Shown here piece after piece: positions 8,085 through 16,629 of a stretch of 64,000 bases of DNA. Source of the stretch: an uncultured Aquimarina sp. (lineage in GTDB: Bacteria; Bacteroidota; Bacteroidia; Flavobacteriales; Flavobacteriaceae). Every line of letters starts with the position of its first letter. Within the stretch, counting starts at the first letter, position 1. The stretch spans positions 620,001 to 684,000 of the forward strand of contig CANLEM010000001.1 in the NCBI GenBank assembly GCA_947489685.1, in the 5' to 3' direction. The position numbers were made by a program, and so were the translations under genes. The notes under the pieces were generated by a model. That model had not been told where the DNA came from, did no database searches, and worked only from the letters and a program-made list of their open reading frames with translations.

Positions 8085-9743
8085 ATGAAAAATCATTTTA
8101 AAAATTATATTTTTTTAATAGTCACTACTTTTATTTTCGCTTTTTTTCTAGGGTGTCAAAAGGATGATATTACGCTATTAGAAGAGACAGTCGCTATTGA
8201 AGAAAACGCAAATATAAATAGTTCTTCTTCTTTGGTCGACAAGGATGACGTCCCAGAAGTATTAAAAAAACTAAATCAAAGCATAAGTTTATTAGATATT
8301 GGATTGTATACTATCGAACAAGTATTAAAAACTATAGATACGGATAGGATTTTAGAAACTAAGAGAAACGATGGAACCACGCTATACACATTTTCATTTA
8401 GAAGTCAAAAAATAACAGGTTTTCATAACTTTATTATTCCTAAAGATGTTAATGGGTTTTTTCAAGAACCATATATTTTGGAGATAAAACCTACAACTGC
8501 TTATATAGAACAATACAAAAAGGTGCTTGAAGAAAAGTTACCTTTTGAAGCAGAAAAGAAAAAACTAACGCTCAATCAATTCTTTAGTTCACTTCAGCCA
8601 GATTACGTATCTCTTGTGTCAAATTCATCATATCCAGTACGCACCTATAAAAAAGAAATAAGACAAAAAACAACGTATTCAGATGTAACAGATTGTACTT
8701 GGAGAACAACGCAAAACCTATGTCCACTGCAACCGGGGACGGGTACAGGAGTACATACTGCTGAAGAGTGCGGTGAGGGGGTAGGAACCACTTGGTCTAT
8801 AGTTATTACATGTCCATCTGGAGCACCTGGAAATAGTGATCATATAAACTCTGTAGCATACTACGAAACATATAATACCACCGGTGGTGGCGGAGGTGGT
8901 CTTGGAGGTGGACCTGGTGATGATGGCGTACAAGAACCAATTGATGAATTTTATCTGTTTAGAACATTAAACTTTTTAATTGAGAGTTTAGATATAAATA
9001 TAAGTCAAAATACTGTGTTTTGGCTAATGGAAAACATGGATGTTGTTACAATGGTAAAACAAATACAACTATCACATGGTAACACAAGTCAATTTAGAGA
9101 AATTGCCCAAGAAATCATTAACTATGCTTATATTGCAGACAACAAACCCACATCTGAGGATTTATTAGAACGTGTTTTAGATAACATGAACAATAACAAT
9201 ATAACCGTTGAAGATGCAGTAGATATTCTGGATTATGTAAAAGATGAAAGTGTTACAGATGAAGCAATAAATACAGCTAACATGGCTCTTAATTTGTTAA
9301 TTGACAAAGAAGATGACCAAGTAATTCTATTTGCTGATTGTGGAAGTTTTGAATACGCAAATCAAGCAGATGGTGTTAAAGCCTGTGGAGTTACTGGAAT
9401 TACAAATACATTTATAGGGTTTCGAGATATTAATGGACAGCGAGCACTGGTAAGTGTTCCAATAACTGGATCTAAACCATTTTACTTTACTGCTCCTTCA
9501 CACTGGACTAATGGTAGAGCAGCAACGCTTACTGCTTCAGCTTATGATTTAGCAACAAAGAAAACAGAAGCATGGTTTATGCTGCATCCAAACACCTCGG
9601 ATCAAGCTCTTTTAAATGAATGGAAAAATGCGCTATTTACAGCAATGAAAGCAATAGGTGGTAGTATTTCTAACGAAAATCATCATAATGTTTTTAGGAC
9701 GGCACCTTTTGTTCGTAGTTTTACCCCAAAAATTTGCGGGTGA
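8085..9743 (+). CDS. Large lipoprotein of unknown function with a Gly-rich hinge
   Basis: 552 residues. The signal peptide ends in lipobox FFLGC (Cys24), so it is a surface or periplasmic lipoprotein. An N-terminal alpha/beta region (about 50-195) is followed by a Cys-containing stretch (about 205-255). Then comes a poly-Gly hinge near residue 266 (GGGGGGLGGGPGDDG), a helical region, and a C-terminal domain with a few Cys, ending in KICG. I recognise no family. The modular plan (lipid anchor, hinge, variable C-terminal domain) plus a small exported protein 22 bp downstream is reminiscent of Bacteroidota effector/immunity pairs, but no toxin motif is identifiable. Function is open. Confidence 0.7.
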   Translation: MKNHFKNYIFLIVTTFIFAFFLGCQKDDITLLEETVAIEENANINSSSSLVDKDDVPEVLKKLNQSISLLDIGLYTIEQVLKTIDTDRILETKRNDGTTLYTFSFRSQKITGFHNFIIPKDVNGFFQEPYILEIKPTTAYIEQYKKVLEEKLPFEAEKKKLTLNQFFSSLQPDYVSLVSNSSYPVRTYKKEIRQKTTYSDVTDCTWRTTQNLCPLQPGTGTGVHTAEECGEGVGTTWSIVITCPSGAPGNSDHINSVAYYETYNTTGGGGGGLGGGPGDDGVQEPIDEFYLFRTLNFLIESLDINISQNTVFWLMENMDVVTMVKQIQLSHGNTSQFREIAQEIINYAYIADNKPTSEDLLERVLDNMNNNNITVEDAVDILDYVKDESVTDEAINTANMALNLLIDKEDDQVILFADCGSFEYANQADGVKACGVTGITNTFIGFRDINGQRALVSVPITGSKPFYFTAPSHWTNGRAATLTASAYDLATKKTEAWFMLHPNTSDQALLNEWKNALFTAMKAIGGSISNENHHNVFRTAPFVRSFTPKICG

Positions 9744-9765
9744 TTTGAAATTTAATTAGATATTT

Positions 9766-10302
9766 ATGAAAACTATTTTATTTATTTTAATCTTTTTATC
9801 TATGAATAATGAAGTGCCAATAAATTTGTTAGGAAAGCATATTAATGAAATTCCTAATGCCTATACTTCTTCAGAAGAAAAGTCTCCAAATGGAAACATA
9901 TATATGATAGATAAATTGGAGCAATTTTTAGGTAAACCTTATAAGACAATTTTTATTACTACTAATGAAGATGATATCGTACAAAGTTTAACAATTTATA
10001 TTGATGGGATTATTGATAAATCGTTCTACGATATCTTACTTAAAGAATATGGTAAACCAAATGGTATTTATAAAAAAGGAGAAGTTATCTCTCAAAAAAA
10101 AGAAACCGTAATTGATGGTTTCAAAGTAAGTTCAACAAATTCCATTTTACAAGATTGCACCTTTGAAGAACATCCAAGTATTATCGAATGGAACAAAGAA
10201 GAATATGATATAGAGGTCATTATTGGGGATAAAACTGATACTTTTCAGAAAACTCGAATAATATTTGGAAAAGGTTTTTTGAAAAAAAACCAAAATAAAT
10301 AA
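9766..10302 (+). CDS. Small exported protein of unknown function, operon partner
   Basis: 178 residues with a short hydrophobic N-terminus (about 3-13) suggesting export or membrane tethering without a lipobox. The rest is a soluble alpha/beta protein, one Cys, basic at the C-terminus. It follows the large lipoprotein gene by 22 bp and is closed by a strong terminator at 10306, so the two form an operon. No known domain is recognised. A chaperone or immunity-like partner role is possible but is only a contextual guess. Confidence 0.65.
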   Translation: MKTILFILIFLSMNNEVPINLLGKHINEIPNAYTSSEEKSPNGNIYMIDKLEQFLGKPYKTIFITTNEDDIVQSLTIYIDGIIDKSFYDILLKEYGKPNGIYKKGEVISQKKETVIDGFKVSSTNSILQDCTFEEHPSIIEWNKEEYDIEVIIGDKTDTFQKTRIIFGKGFLKKNQNK

Positions 10303-10305
10303 ACA

Positions 10306-10345
10306 AAAAAGAACCTCAAATCAATGAGGTTCTTTTTATTTTTTT
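10306..10345 (+). terminator. Intrinsic terminator
   Basis: The stem AAAAAGAACCTCA (10306-10318) pairs perfectly with TGAGGTTCTTTTT (10325-10337) around a 6-nt loop, followed by ATTTTTTT. It ends the lipoprotein operon. Confidence 0.9.
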
Positions 10346-10378
10346 GAGATTACTAAACTTTTATCTTGTAATTTAATC

Positions 10379-11170
10379 ATGCCTTATATTTCTTCCTTAT
10401 CTATAGATACCGAAAAAACCAATCCTTTTCCTTTTAATATCCCTGCTATTAAATATGCCAAGGATATTAAAATGAAAACCCCCGTAACTTTTATTGTTGG
10501 TGATAATGGAACAGGGAAATCTACTCTAATGGAAGCTATAGCATTTAGGTTACAGTTACCCCATATGGATGGATCAGGGTACCATAAACGTAATTTTGAT
10601 GCAGCAAAAAAACTAATTCCATATCTTAATTTGCAATGGAATATAGAAAAAAGTATTGGGTTTTTCTTTAGAGCAGAGGATTTTGGAGACCTAATTAATA
10701 GTGTGGAACGACAAGATAATAGGTTAAGTACTAATTTTTACAACTTGGATGGTGAAGTACCACAACATACAATTAACCTGATGAAAGAAAGTGCTAACTA
10801 TCAATTACACCATATGCGTAAAAACTATGGTCAAGAGTTACAAACATTTTCTCACGGAGAAGCTTATTTAAAAATAATGCAGGAAAAAATTAATCGAAAA
10901 GGAATCTATTTATTAGATGAGCCTGAAGCGGCATTATCCCCATTAAAACAATTATCTCTAATATATTTTATAAATGAGCATTTACAAACTCATATGTCTC
11001 AATTTATTATCACTACTCATTCACCAATATTAATGGCCTATCCAGGAGCGACATTATATGAAGTTAGAGAAAGTGAGATGCCACAAATATCATTTGAAGA
11101 AACAGAACATTATTCTGTCACCAAATCTTTTCTAAACAATCCAGAAGCTTATCTACGATTTTTAAAATGA
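10379..11170 (+). CDS. Stand-alone ABC-type (AAA_21/SMC-like) ATPase
   Basis: 263 residues. Walker A is GDNGTGKST (41-49), the signature-like motif is LQTFSHGEAYL (about 158-168), Walker B is IYLLDEPEAALS (about 177-188), and the H-loop is FIITTHSP. There are no membrane segments, so it belongs to the soluble predicted-ATPase group (related to RecF/Rad50 heads) often annotated AAA family ATPase. There is no partner gene in the same direction. It converges on the DUF3686 ATPase gene with only 43 bp between stops. The biochemical fold is clear and the physiological role is unknown. Confidence 0.88.
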   Translation: MPYISSLSIDTEKTNPFPFNIPAIKYAKDIKMKTPVTFIVGDNGTGKSTLMEAIAFRLQLPHMDGSGYHKRNFDAAKKLIPYLNLQWNIEKSIGFFFRAEDFGDLINSVERQDNRLSTNFYNLDGEVPQHTINLMKESANYQLHHMRKNYGQELQTFSHGEAYLKIMQEKINRKGIYLLDEPEAALSPLKQLSLIYFINEHLQTHMSQFIITTHSPILMAYPGATLYEVRESEMPQISFEETEHYSVTKSFLNNPEAYLRFLK

Positions 11171-11213
11171 TATATCCAAGCTGATGAACTTGTATGATAT
11201 ATTATTCTAATTA

Positions 11214-14200
11214 CTATTTATCCAACCCCTTTTTTAATACTTCTTGAATTCCCGCTAGGTGATCACTAAACTGCATCATCTGCGCTAATACCTGAGCCAT
11301 TTCATTTTTATCACCAAACCCTTTTAACTTATTGTTTTTTATAAAAGTTTCTTTAATGATATCCCAACGACTCATCTCTTCTTCGGCAATTGTGTTGGTC
11401 ATTTCTTTATATTTCAACAAATTGGCCTCGGCTGCACTAGTTAACGTTTGCGATTCATTTTCGTAATGTGATAGGAGTAGGGTTTGTAGCTCCTTTTCAT
11501 TCATAATAGGTACTACTTTGGCGACCAATTTACTCATATCACGATAGGATCCTTGTAGCTTAAAAGAAGGTTCAGTTCGATACGCATCTTCCATGGCTGC
11601 AGATTTGATATACGTTTCATTTACTTTAAGTACTGTATCACGAATGGTTACTACTTTTTCTAATACGGCCAAATAATCTTGTACCTGTTGTTTGGTGTGA
11701 TTTCCGGTTAGTTCAATACCTTCTTGAGACCCAGTCTCAATGATTTCGATTAACTTGTAAATATCCTCAAAATATGTGCTACTTAATTGGTGTAGTACAG
11801 GGTTGGATGTCATTGAGTTTTCTATCAAACTCAACTTAAATAAGTCTGCGGTATCACCAATAATATCTCCCAGATTGTATATGTCTGCTCGATTGGCCAA
11901 CATATCGGGGATCTGAAACTTATCACCACTTTCTGTATATGGGTTTCCGGCCATGATCACACAAAAACGCTTGCTGCGTAAATCATAGGTTTTTGGGTTA
12001 CCATTGTATACCCCCTCAATTTTTCTGGTTCCATCGGCAAGCGAGATGAATTTTTGCAAAAATTCTGGATTACAATGTTGTATATCATCCAGGTACAACA
12101 TCACATTATTACCCATTTCAAAGGCAAGGTTTAGTTTTTTTAATTCCTCGCGTGCAGCAGCATTATTTGCCGCCATGGGATCTACAGATGTTACCTCGTG
12201 ACCAATTGCAGGGCCATTAATTTTCATGAACACCAATCCCAATCGATTGGCCATATATTCCATAAGAGTAGTTTTTCCATAACCTGGTGGCGAAATCAAT
12301 AGCAGCATCCCCATTCGGTCAGTTCGTTTATTCTCACCAATGCTACCTAATTGTTTAGAAAGATTATCTCCAAATAGAGGTAAATAAACCTGATCTATCA
12401 ATTTATTTCTTACAAATGATGAAAGTACCTTAGGTTCAAATTCGCTAAGTTTAAGATCTTCTTTAAGCGTTTCGGTTACTTGATGTTTGGCATCTCGATA
12501 CGCCTGAAAAGCCGGAACTTCTGTTTGGCTAAATTGCTCTAGTTTTGAAACAAAATCATGGTAATTAAATGCAAAATCACCTTCAGAAATAGTTTGATGG
12601 CTACCCTTTAATCCTTTAATAACTTGCGAAGGATTTACATGAATTACCTCTGAAACAGATGTGTTTTTAAATAATAAAATACTTACAATTTCATGTGTGT
12701 ATTTGATATGATCGGGATGATATGTTTTTACATAAGAATTCACCCATTGCAAAGCAAGATGTATGCGATCTTTATAGTTTACGTCTTGATTATCTACATC
12801 TTTTTGGTCTAATTGAAGTGATTTTTTAAATTTTGTAAATACTTTTTTATTTTTTAATTCGGCAACAAAAGCTTCATATAGCTCATTGGCAGTTTGGCTA
12901 ATGCAAAAAGTGTGATCGCTTTGCAGTTCGGCAAATAAATAATCACCAATTTTACGACTATAATTGGTTTTAAAAAGAGATGTCGTTTCAGCAAATACTG
13001 TGATTTCTTTTTCTAAGGTGGTTAGAATCTTTTGATATTCGTTACTATCAGGAAAAACTGATAATACTTCTCCTGATGCCTTTATGGCGTCATTCCAGTA
13101 TGCTTGTTTGTCTTTTTGAAGACCATGCCAAAAATATTGAGCAAAAGCCCTGATGTCTGCTCGAAAACGCAAAAGTCCTAAGTCATGATCTTTTGTAATT
13201 AACGTTTTTAGAATTTTGGTAGCGTCTACATCATGCACGCCTTTTATATATCCCTCGGCATAATTTTTACTACTCTCTGATTTAACTAATTCTAGAAGCT
13301 CTTCTTCATTCATTAATGTCAGACTGAGCTTGTCGAAATCTTTTTTATCTAATGTACTAAGTTGCGCTTCGGCAGGCTCTGTATGACAACTTATGAAAAT
13401 TTTATAAGCCAAATATACTGCTCTGTATATTTCTTGATTTTCAGAAATTAATTCCTGATCCCAGTATTTTTCTGACTTCAGGAGTATTTCATTATTTATT
13501 TCTTGATAAAAATCAGTCCCGGTAAGATGGTAGGCAAGGGAGCCATTTTTATAGACTATAGTTAAATCAAGTGGTTGTTTGTTAACGCCAAACTTATGTT
13601 TTCCCAGCTTGATGATGTTTTCTCCATCTTCGTATAAATCCTGCTTATCCTTTAATTTTCGAGTAGCATCTTCTTTAGCAACTTTTATAGCCGTCTCTAT
13701 AGATTCGGCTTTTCCTGCATCATCCAATTCTTGTAATTGCACTACAATATCGCGCAATTTATTGATCATCAAATCTGAAGCAAAATACCCGTTAATATCA
13801 ACTACCGTTTTAAAGCTTAAGGCTTTTTTTGTAACCCCTTTTAATATTCTATTTGCAGCATTTTCTAAAGCGACTGTTTTTTTATTTCGGGCTTCGATCA
13901 AACCATTTTTACGCGCTTCAAAAGCATTGTATACTTCTTCGCGTTTTTCGATGATCAGGGTAATGAATTCTTCAAAATCGGCAAACCTTCCTTCTAGATC
14001 TTCAAGTTGTACCGAAACCTTGTTTAGTAATTCATCAGTTTTTTCTGGTGTACTGGCTATATCCAGATAGTTAATAATACTTTGGTCTACTAATTTTAAC
14101 TGCGCATTAAACTCTGCAGTAGCTTCTTTGCTACCCAGTGATTTTATTTTGTTCTTAATCCCAGATTTGAGTTGATTAATCGTAGCAAAAATCAAAGATA

Positions 14201-16154
14201 TATTATCGATTATCTTGGTAGATTGCGAAGTATCTTCGATCTGTAAGTTAGATACAATATCGATCAACATTTCTAGATCAAGCGCTATTTGGTTTACTTG
14301 TTCTTCAAGTTTTTTGGCTTGTATTACTTTTTTGATTTTGTCTAGATCAACCTGCTTTTCTTCAACTCGAGTATGATAGGGTAGTAGTGCTTTATCATCT
14401 AACAAAAATTGAACACATCGTTGCGATATTTTCTCGGTCTGTTCGGTAATCTCTATTTCGAGTTTTTCGATAAAAGTTTTATCTACATATCGTATATCAT
14501 TAAGCCCAATAACCTCGCCTCTTAGGGTTCTTAATTGGGATAGTACCGATACAAAATCGTCTATAGATTTAAAGGAGCTACTTTTGATTTTACCAAAAAT
14601 AACTTCAGCCTTATCTTCAGTTTCTTTGGTGATGCTAGAAGCTGTTCGTCTAAGTTGTACTACTTTTTCGAACTCATCAATTGCAGCATTGGCTGCGCCA
14701 TTAATTTCTTCTAATGGGATATCTAATCTGCATGTGTCTTCTTCTCTAATCCAATAGTAGCTGTCTATGGTATCGTTGGATAATTTGGCAATATCATCAT
14801 ACAATCCATCATAACTATCTTCTTTATTGATTAAAGTGATGAGCGCATGGCACTCGGCCATTGCCTTAACGATATCTTTGTTGCCAATTTTATAGATTAG
14901 TGTATCTGTATGTTCTGATGGCATGGTATTACCTTTCATAAAAGGAGTTTGCCAAATCTGGATTACATGATGTTTGGTTTGCTCATCTTCAGTTTTGAAA
15001 TAACACAATTCGCCGTCTTGAAGTATCGTAAAACCATTACAAACGATAGGTGTTTTTACTTCTTGTTCTATAACATTATATGACATTAAGGTGTATAACC
15101 CTTTTGCACTTTCGTAGAAAACGTACAGAAAATCTTCGCCATTTGGTGAGATAATTTTGTCTTGAAACTTAACATCAGATACCTCATTGGTGAATAATTT
15201 AAACTCACCAGATTGAAGATAGTACCCATTTGGATATATAATACCTTGATTATCGGGTAAGAGCACACAAGCATCTTTAATACAATTTATCTTTTTTACT
15301 TCCTGCATTTTGTGATTGTACACAAAATAACGCGGTGATTCCTGAAAAGGTTTAATCTCTAGAGCTATTAAATTTCCAATATCGGCAAATCTATATTGTC
15401 CATCATCGAGAGTTTGATCTACGAGCTCTACAGACTCATCTAAAATACCTTTTCCTTCGTCGGTATTGTCCTCTATTTTGATGGTTAGATCACCACCTAT
15501 AGTTTCTACAAATACTTTATCAAGGATCGAAATGTGAGGATGTGTACCATAACGGTGCATATCACGGGTAACCTCAATCCAATTGAACTCATGTTGTCTC
15601 GGAAATTTAAATTCGTGCTCACTACGATTATCTACATAGGTTAATGTGCCCTCATTTATTAACCATTTGAAAGTTTTAATATCCGAAATACTCTCGCTAA
15701 GTTGAAATACCATGTGCAGATAATTTCCAACAATGGCGAACTTAGAAAATATCGTGTTACGATAGTATTTATATAGATTCGTAAAATCATCTATAAATAT
15801 AACATCGTTAATGAGGTCAAGTGGTTTAATTGCAAAGTGATCGTTGGTGTAGGTATAAATACTAAACACATCATCAAGAGTAATTTCGGTACGAAGACCA
15901 AAATGTACATTGTATCCAAAAAGGCAATATTCTCCAATCGTTACAATATCTCTGGCAATACAATTGTTCTCGGTATTGATTCGATTATTTGCAATGAGTT
16001 TGGTTTCGACACTTCCAAAAACTTCTTTTCGCGCATCATTAAGTTGAGTTAGACGATTTTGTAACTCTCCTTTTTGTTTTTGCAAACGTTTTTGGATGAT
16101 CTCATAGGTGCCCCCGTCTAGTTGAATATTGTTGTTAGTGTTTTCTTCTTGCAT
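11214..16154 (-). CDS. Giant DUF3686/AAA+ ATPase (annotated DNA repair ATPase family)
   Basis: 1646 residues. The N-terminal ~480 residues form a beta-rich DUF3686-type domain. Long helical or coiled-coil segments follow (about 480-860) and a further helical middle region. The C-terminal AAA+ module has Walker A PPGYGKTT (about 1287), Walker B VMLYLDDIQ (about 1351), sensor 1 VIMAGNP and a candidate arginine finger in LANRADIYNLGD. The DNA-repair label in databases is not supported by anything here. The operon context with PspA, flotillin and NfeD-like proteins points instead to membrane maintenance. It is the last gene of the operon, 60 bp after the 82-aa TM gene. There is no TM helix or signal peptide. 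Confidence 0.88.
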   Translation of the reverse strand: MQEENTNNNIQLDGGTYEIIQKRLQKQKGELQNRLTQLNDARKEVFGSVETKLIANNRINTENNCIARDIVTIGEYCLFGYNVHFGLRTEITLDDVFSIYTYTNDHFAIKPLDLINDVIFIDDFTNLYKYYRNTIFSKFAIVGNYLHMVFQLSESISDIKTFKWLINEGTLTYVDNRSEHEFKFPRQHEFNWIEVTRDMHRYGTHPHISILDKVFVETIGGDLTIKIEDNTDEGKGILDESVELVDQTLDDGQYRFADIGNLIALEIKPFQESPRYFVYNHKMQEVKKINCIKDACVLLPDNQGIIYPNGYYLQSGEFKLFTNEVSDVKFQDKIISPNGEDFLYVFYESAKGLYTLMSYNVIEQEVKTPIVCNGFTILQDGELCYFKTEDEQTKHHVIQIWQTPFMKGNTMPSEHTDTLIYKIGNKDIVKAMAECHALITLINKEDSYDGLYDDIAKLSNDTIDSYYWIREEDTCRLDIPLEEINGAANAAIDEFEKVVQLRRTASSITKETEDKAEVIFGKIKSSSFKSIDDFVSVLSQLRTLRGEVIGLNDIRYVDKTFIEKLEIEITEQTEKISQRCVQFLLDDKALLPYHTRVEEKQVDLDKIKKVIQAKKLEEQVNQIALDLEMLIDIVSNLQIEDTSQSTKIIDNISLIFATINQLKSGIKNKIKSLGSKEATAEFNAQLKLVDQSIINYLDIASTPEKTDELLNKVSVQLEDLEGRFADFEEFITLIIEKREEVYNAFEARKNGLIEARNKKTVALENAANRILKGVTKKALSFKTVVDINGYFASDLMINKLRDIVVQLQELDDAGKAESIETAIKVAKEDATRKLKDKQDLYEDGENIIKLGKHKFGVNKQPLDLTIVYKNGSLAYHLTGTDFYQEINNEILLKSEKYWDQELISENQEIYRAVYLAYKIFISCHTEPAEAQLSTLDKKDFDKLSLTLMNEEELLELVKSESSKNYAEGYIKGVHDVDATKILKTLITKDHDLGLLRFRADIRAFAQYFWHGLQKDKQAYWNDAIKASGEVLSVFPDSNEYQKILTTLEKEITVFAETTSLFKTNYSRKIGDYLFAELQSDHTFCISQTANELYEAFVAELKNKKVFTKFKKSLQLDQKDVDNQDVNYKDRIHLALQWVNSYVKTYHPDHIKYTHEIVSILLFKNTSVSEVIHVNPSQVIKGLKGSHQTISEGDFAFNYHDFVSKLEQFSQTEVPAFQAYRDAKHQVTETLKEDLKLSEFEPKVLSSFVRNKLIDQVYLPLFGDNLSKQLGSIGENKRTDRMGMLLLISPPGYGKTTLMEYMANRLGLVFMKINGPAIGHEVTSVDPMAANNAAAREELKKLNLAFEMGNNVMLYLDDIQHCNPEFLQKFISLADGTRKIEGVYNGNPKTYDLRSKRFCVIMAGNPYTESGDKFQIPDMLANRADIYNLGDIIGDTADLFKLSLIENSMTSNPVLHQLSSTYFEDIYKLIEIIETGSQEGIELTGNHTKQQVQDYLAVLEKVVTIRDTVLKVNETYIKSAAMEDAYRTEPSFKLQGSYRDMSKLVAKVVPIMNEKELQTLLLSHYENESQTLTSAAEANLLKYKEMTNTIAEEEMSRWDIIKETFIKNNKLKGFGDKNEMAQVLAQMMQFSDHLAGIQEVLKKGLDK

Positions 16155-16214
16155 AGTTATGAATCGAATTTTTCACTCGTTTTTATATGGACTATGATAA
16201 GTTTTTGTAACATT

Positions 16215-16463
16215 TTATATCAAATATGCGATAATACAGGTCAAAAGAGTGATCGTTATAATGGAGGTCAATAATTGTTTTTTAAAAACTACAAGCCTTT
16301 GTCTTTTTAATTTGATTCTAATCTCTTGCAATCTCTCTTCTGAAACAGCCTCTACTTTTATACCTTGACTTTCTTTATCCGATGGTGTCCACCCATCAAA
16401 AGCATCTCTTCTATTTCTTCGATCGTTAAACTTAATCGAAGTTATCATTGCTGCAATCCCCAT
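16215..16463 (-). CDS. 82-residue tail-anchored membrane protein
   Basis: A basic cytoplasmic part (RLQEIRIKLKRQR) is followed by a C-terminal TM helix (about 62-81), so it looks tail-anchored. It starts with ATG at 16463; an in-frame ATG five codons later is an alternative. It lies between the flotillin and DUF3686 ATPase genes in the same direction, separated from flotillin by 166 bp of hairpin-rich sequence. It is not a family I recognise. Position suggests a membrane adaptor for the ATPase, which is an inference. Confidence 0.7.
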   Translation of the reverse strand: MGIAAMITSIKFNDRRNRRDAFDGWTPSDKESQGIKVEAVSEERLQEIRIKLKRQRLVVFKKQLLTSIITITLLTCIIAYLI

Positions 16464-16491
16464 AAGTAAACCGTATTAAAAGTTAAACAAT

Positions 16492-16622
16492 TCCCATCCT
16501 GGTCTTCCCAGAATGGGAAGACTTTTATGGGTTTAAAAATGTAATTATGATAATTTTCATAAGTTTTGATTGAACATAGAGGGTGCCATCCACCCTCTAT
16601 TCAATCCTCTCTCAAAAAGAGG
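16492..16622. repeat. Cluster of three intercistronic stem-loops
   Basis: Between the flotillin stop and the 82-aa gene are three hairpins: GTCTTCCCA/TGGGAAGAC (16502-16522, 3-nt loop), ATAGAGGGTG/CACCCTCTAT (16576-16600, perfect 10-bp stem) and CCTCT/AGAGG (16606-16622). The first has an alternative pairing, TCCCAT/ATGGGA, starting at 16492. On the minus (coding) strand none is followed by a U-tract, so they look like RNA-stability or processing elements rather than terminators. Confidence 0.6.
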
Positions 16623-16629
16623 AAATGTA

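Noticed and set aside
13579-14070. 163-codon plus-strand frame opposite the DUF3686 gene
   Set aside because: Antisense shadow of a clear gene with Ser/Phe-rich translation typical of the reverse of Glu/Lys-rich coiled coil.
11214-16154. DNA repair function for the DUF3686 ATPase
   Set aside because: No nuclease, helicase or DNA-binding motif seen, and the neighbours are membrane proteins.
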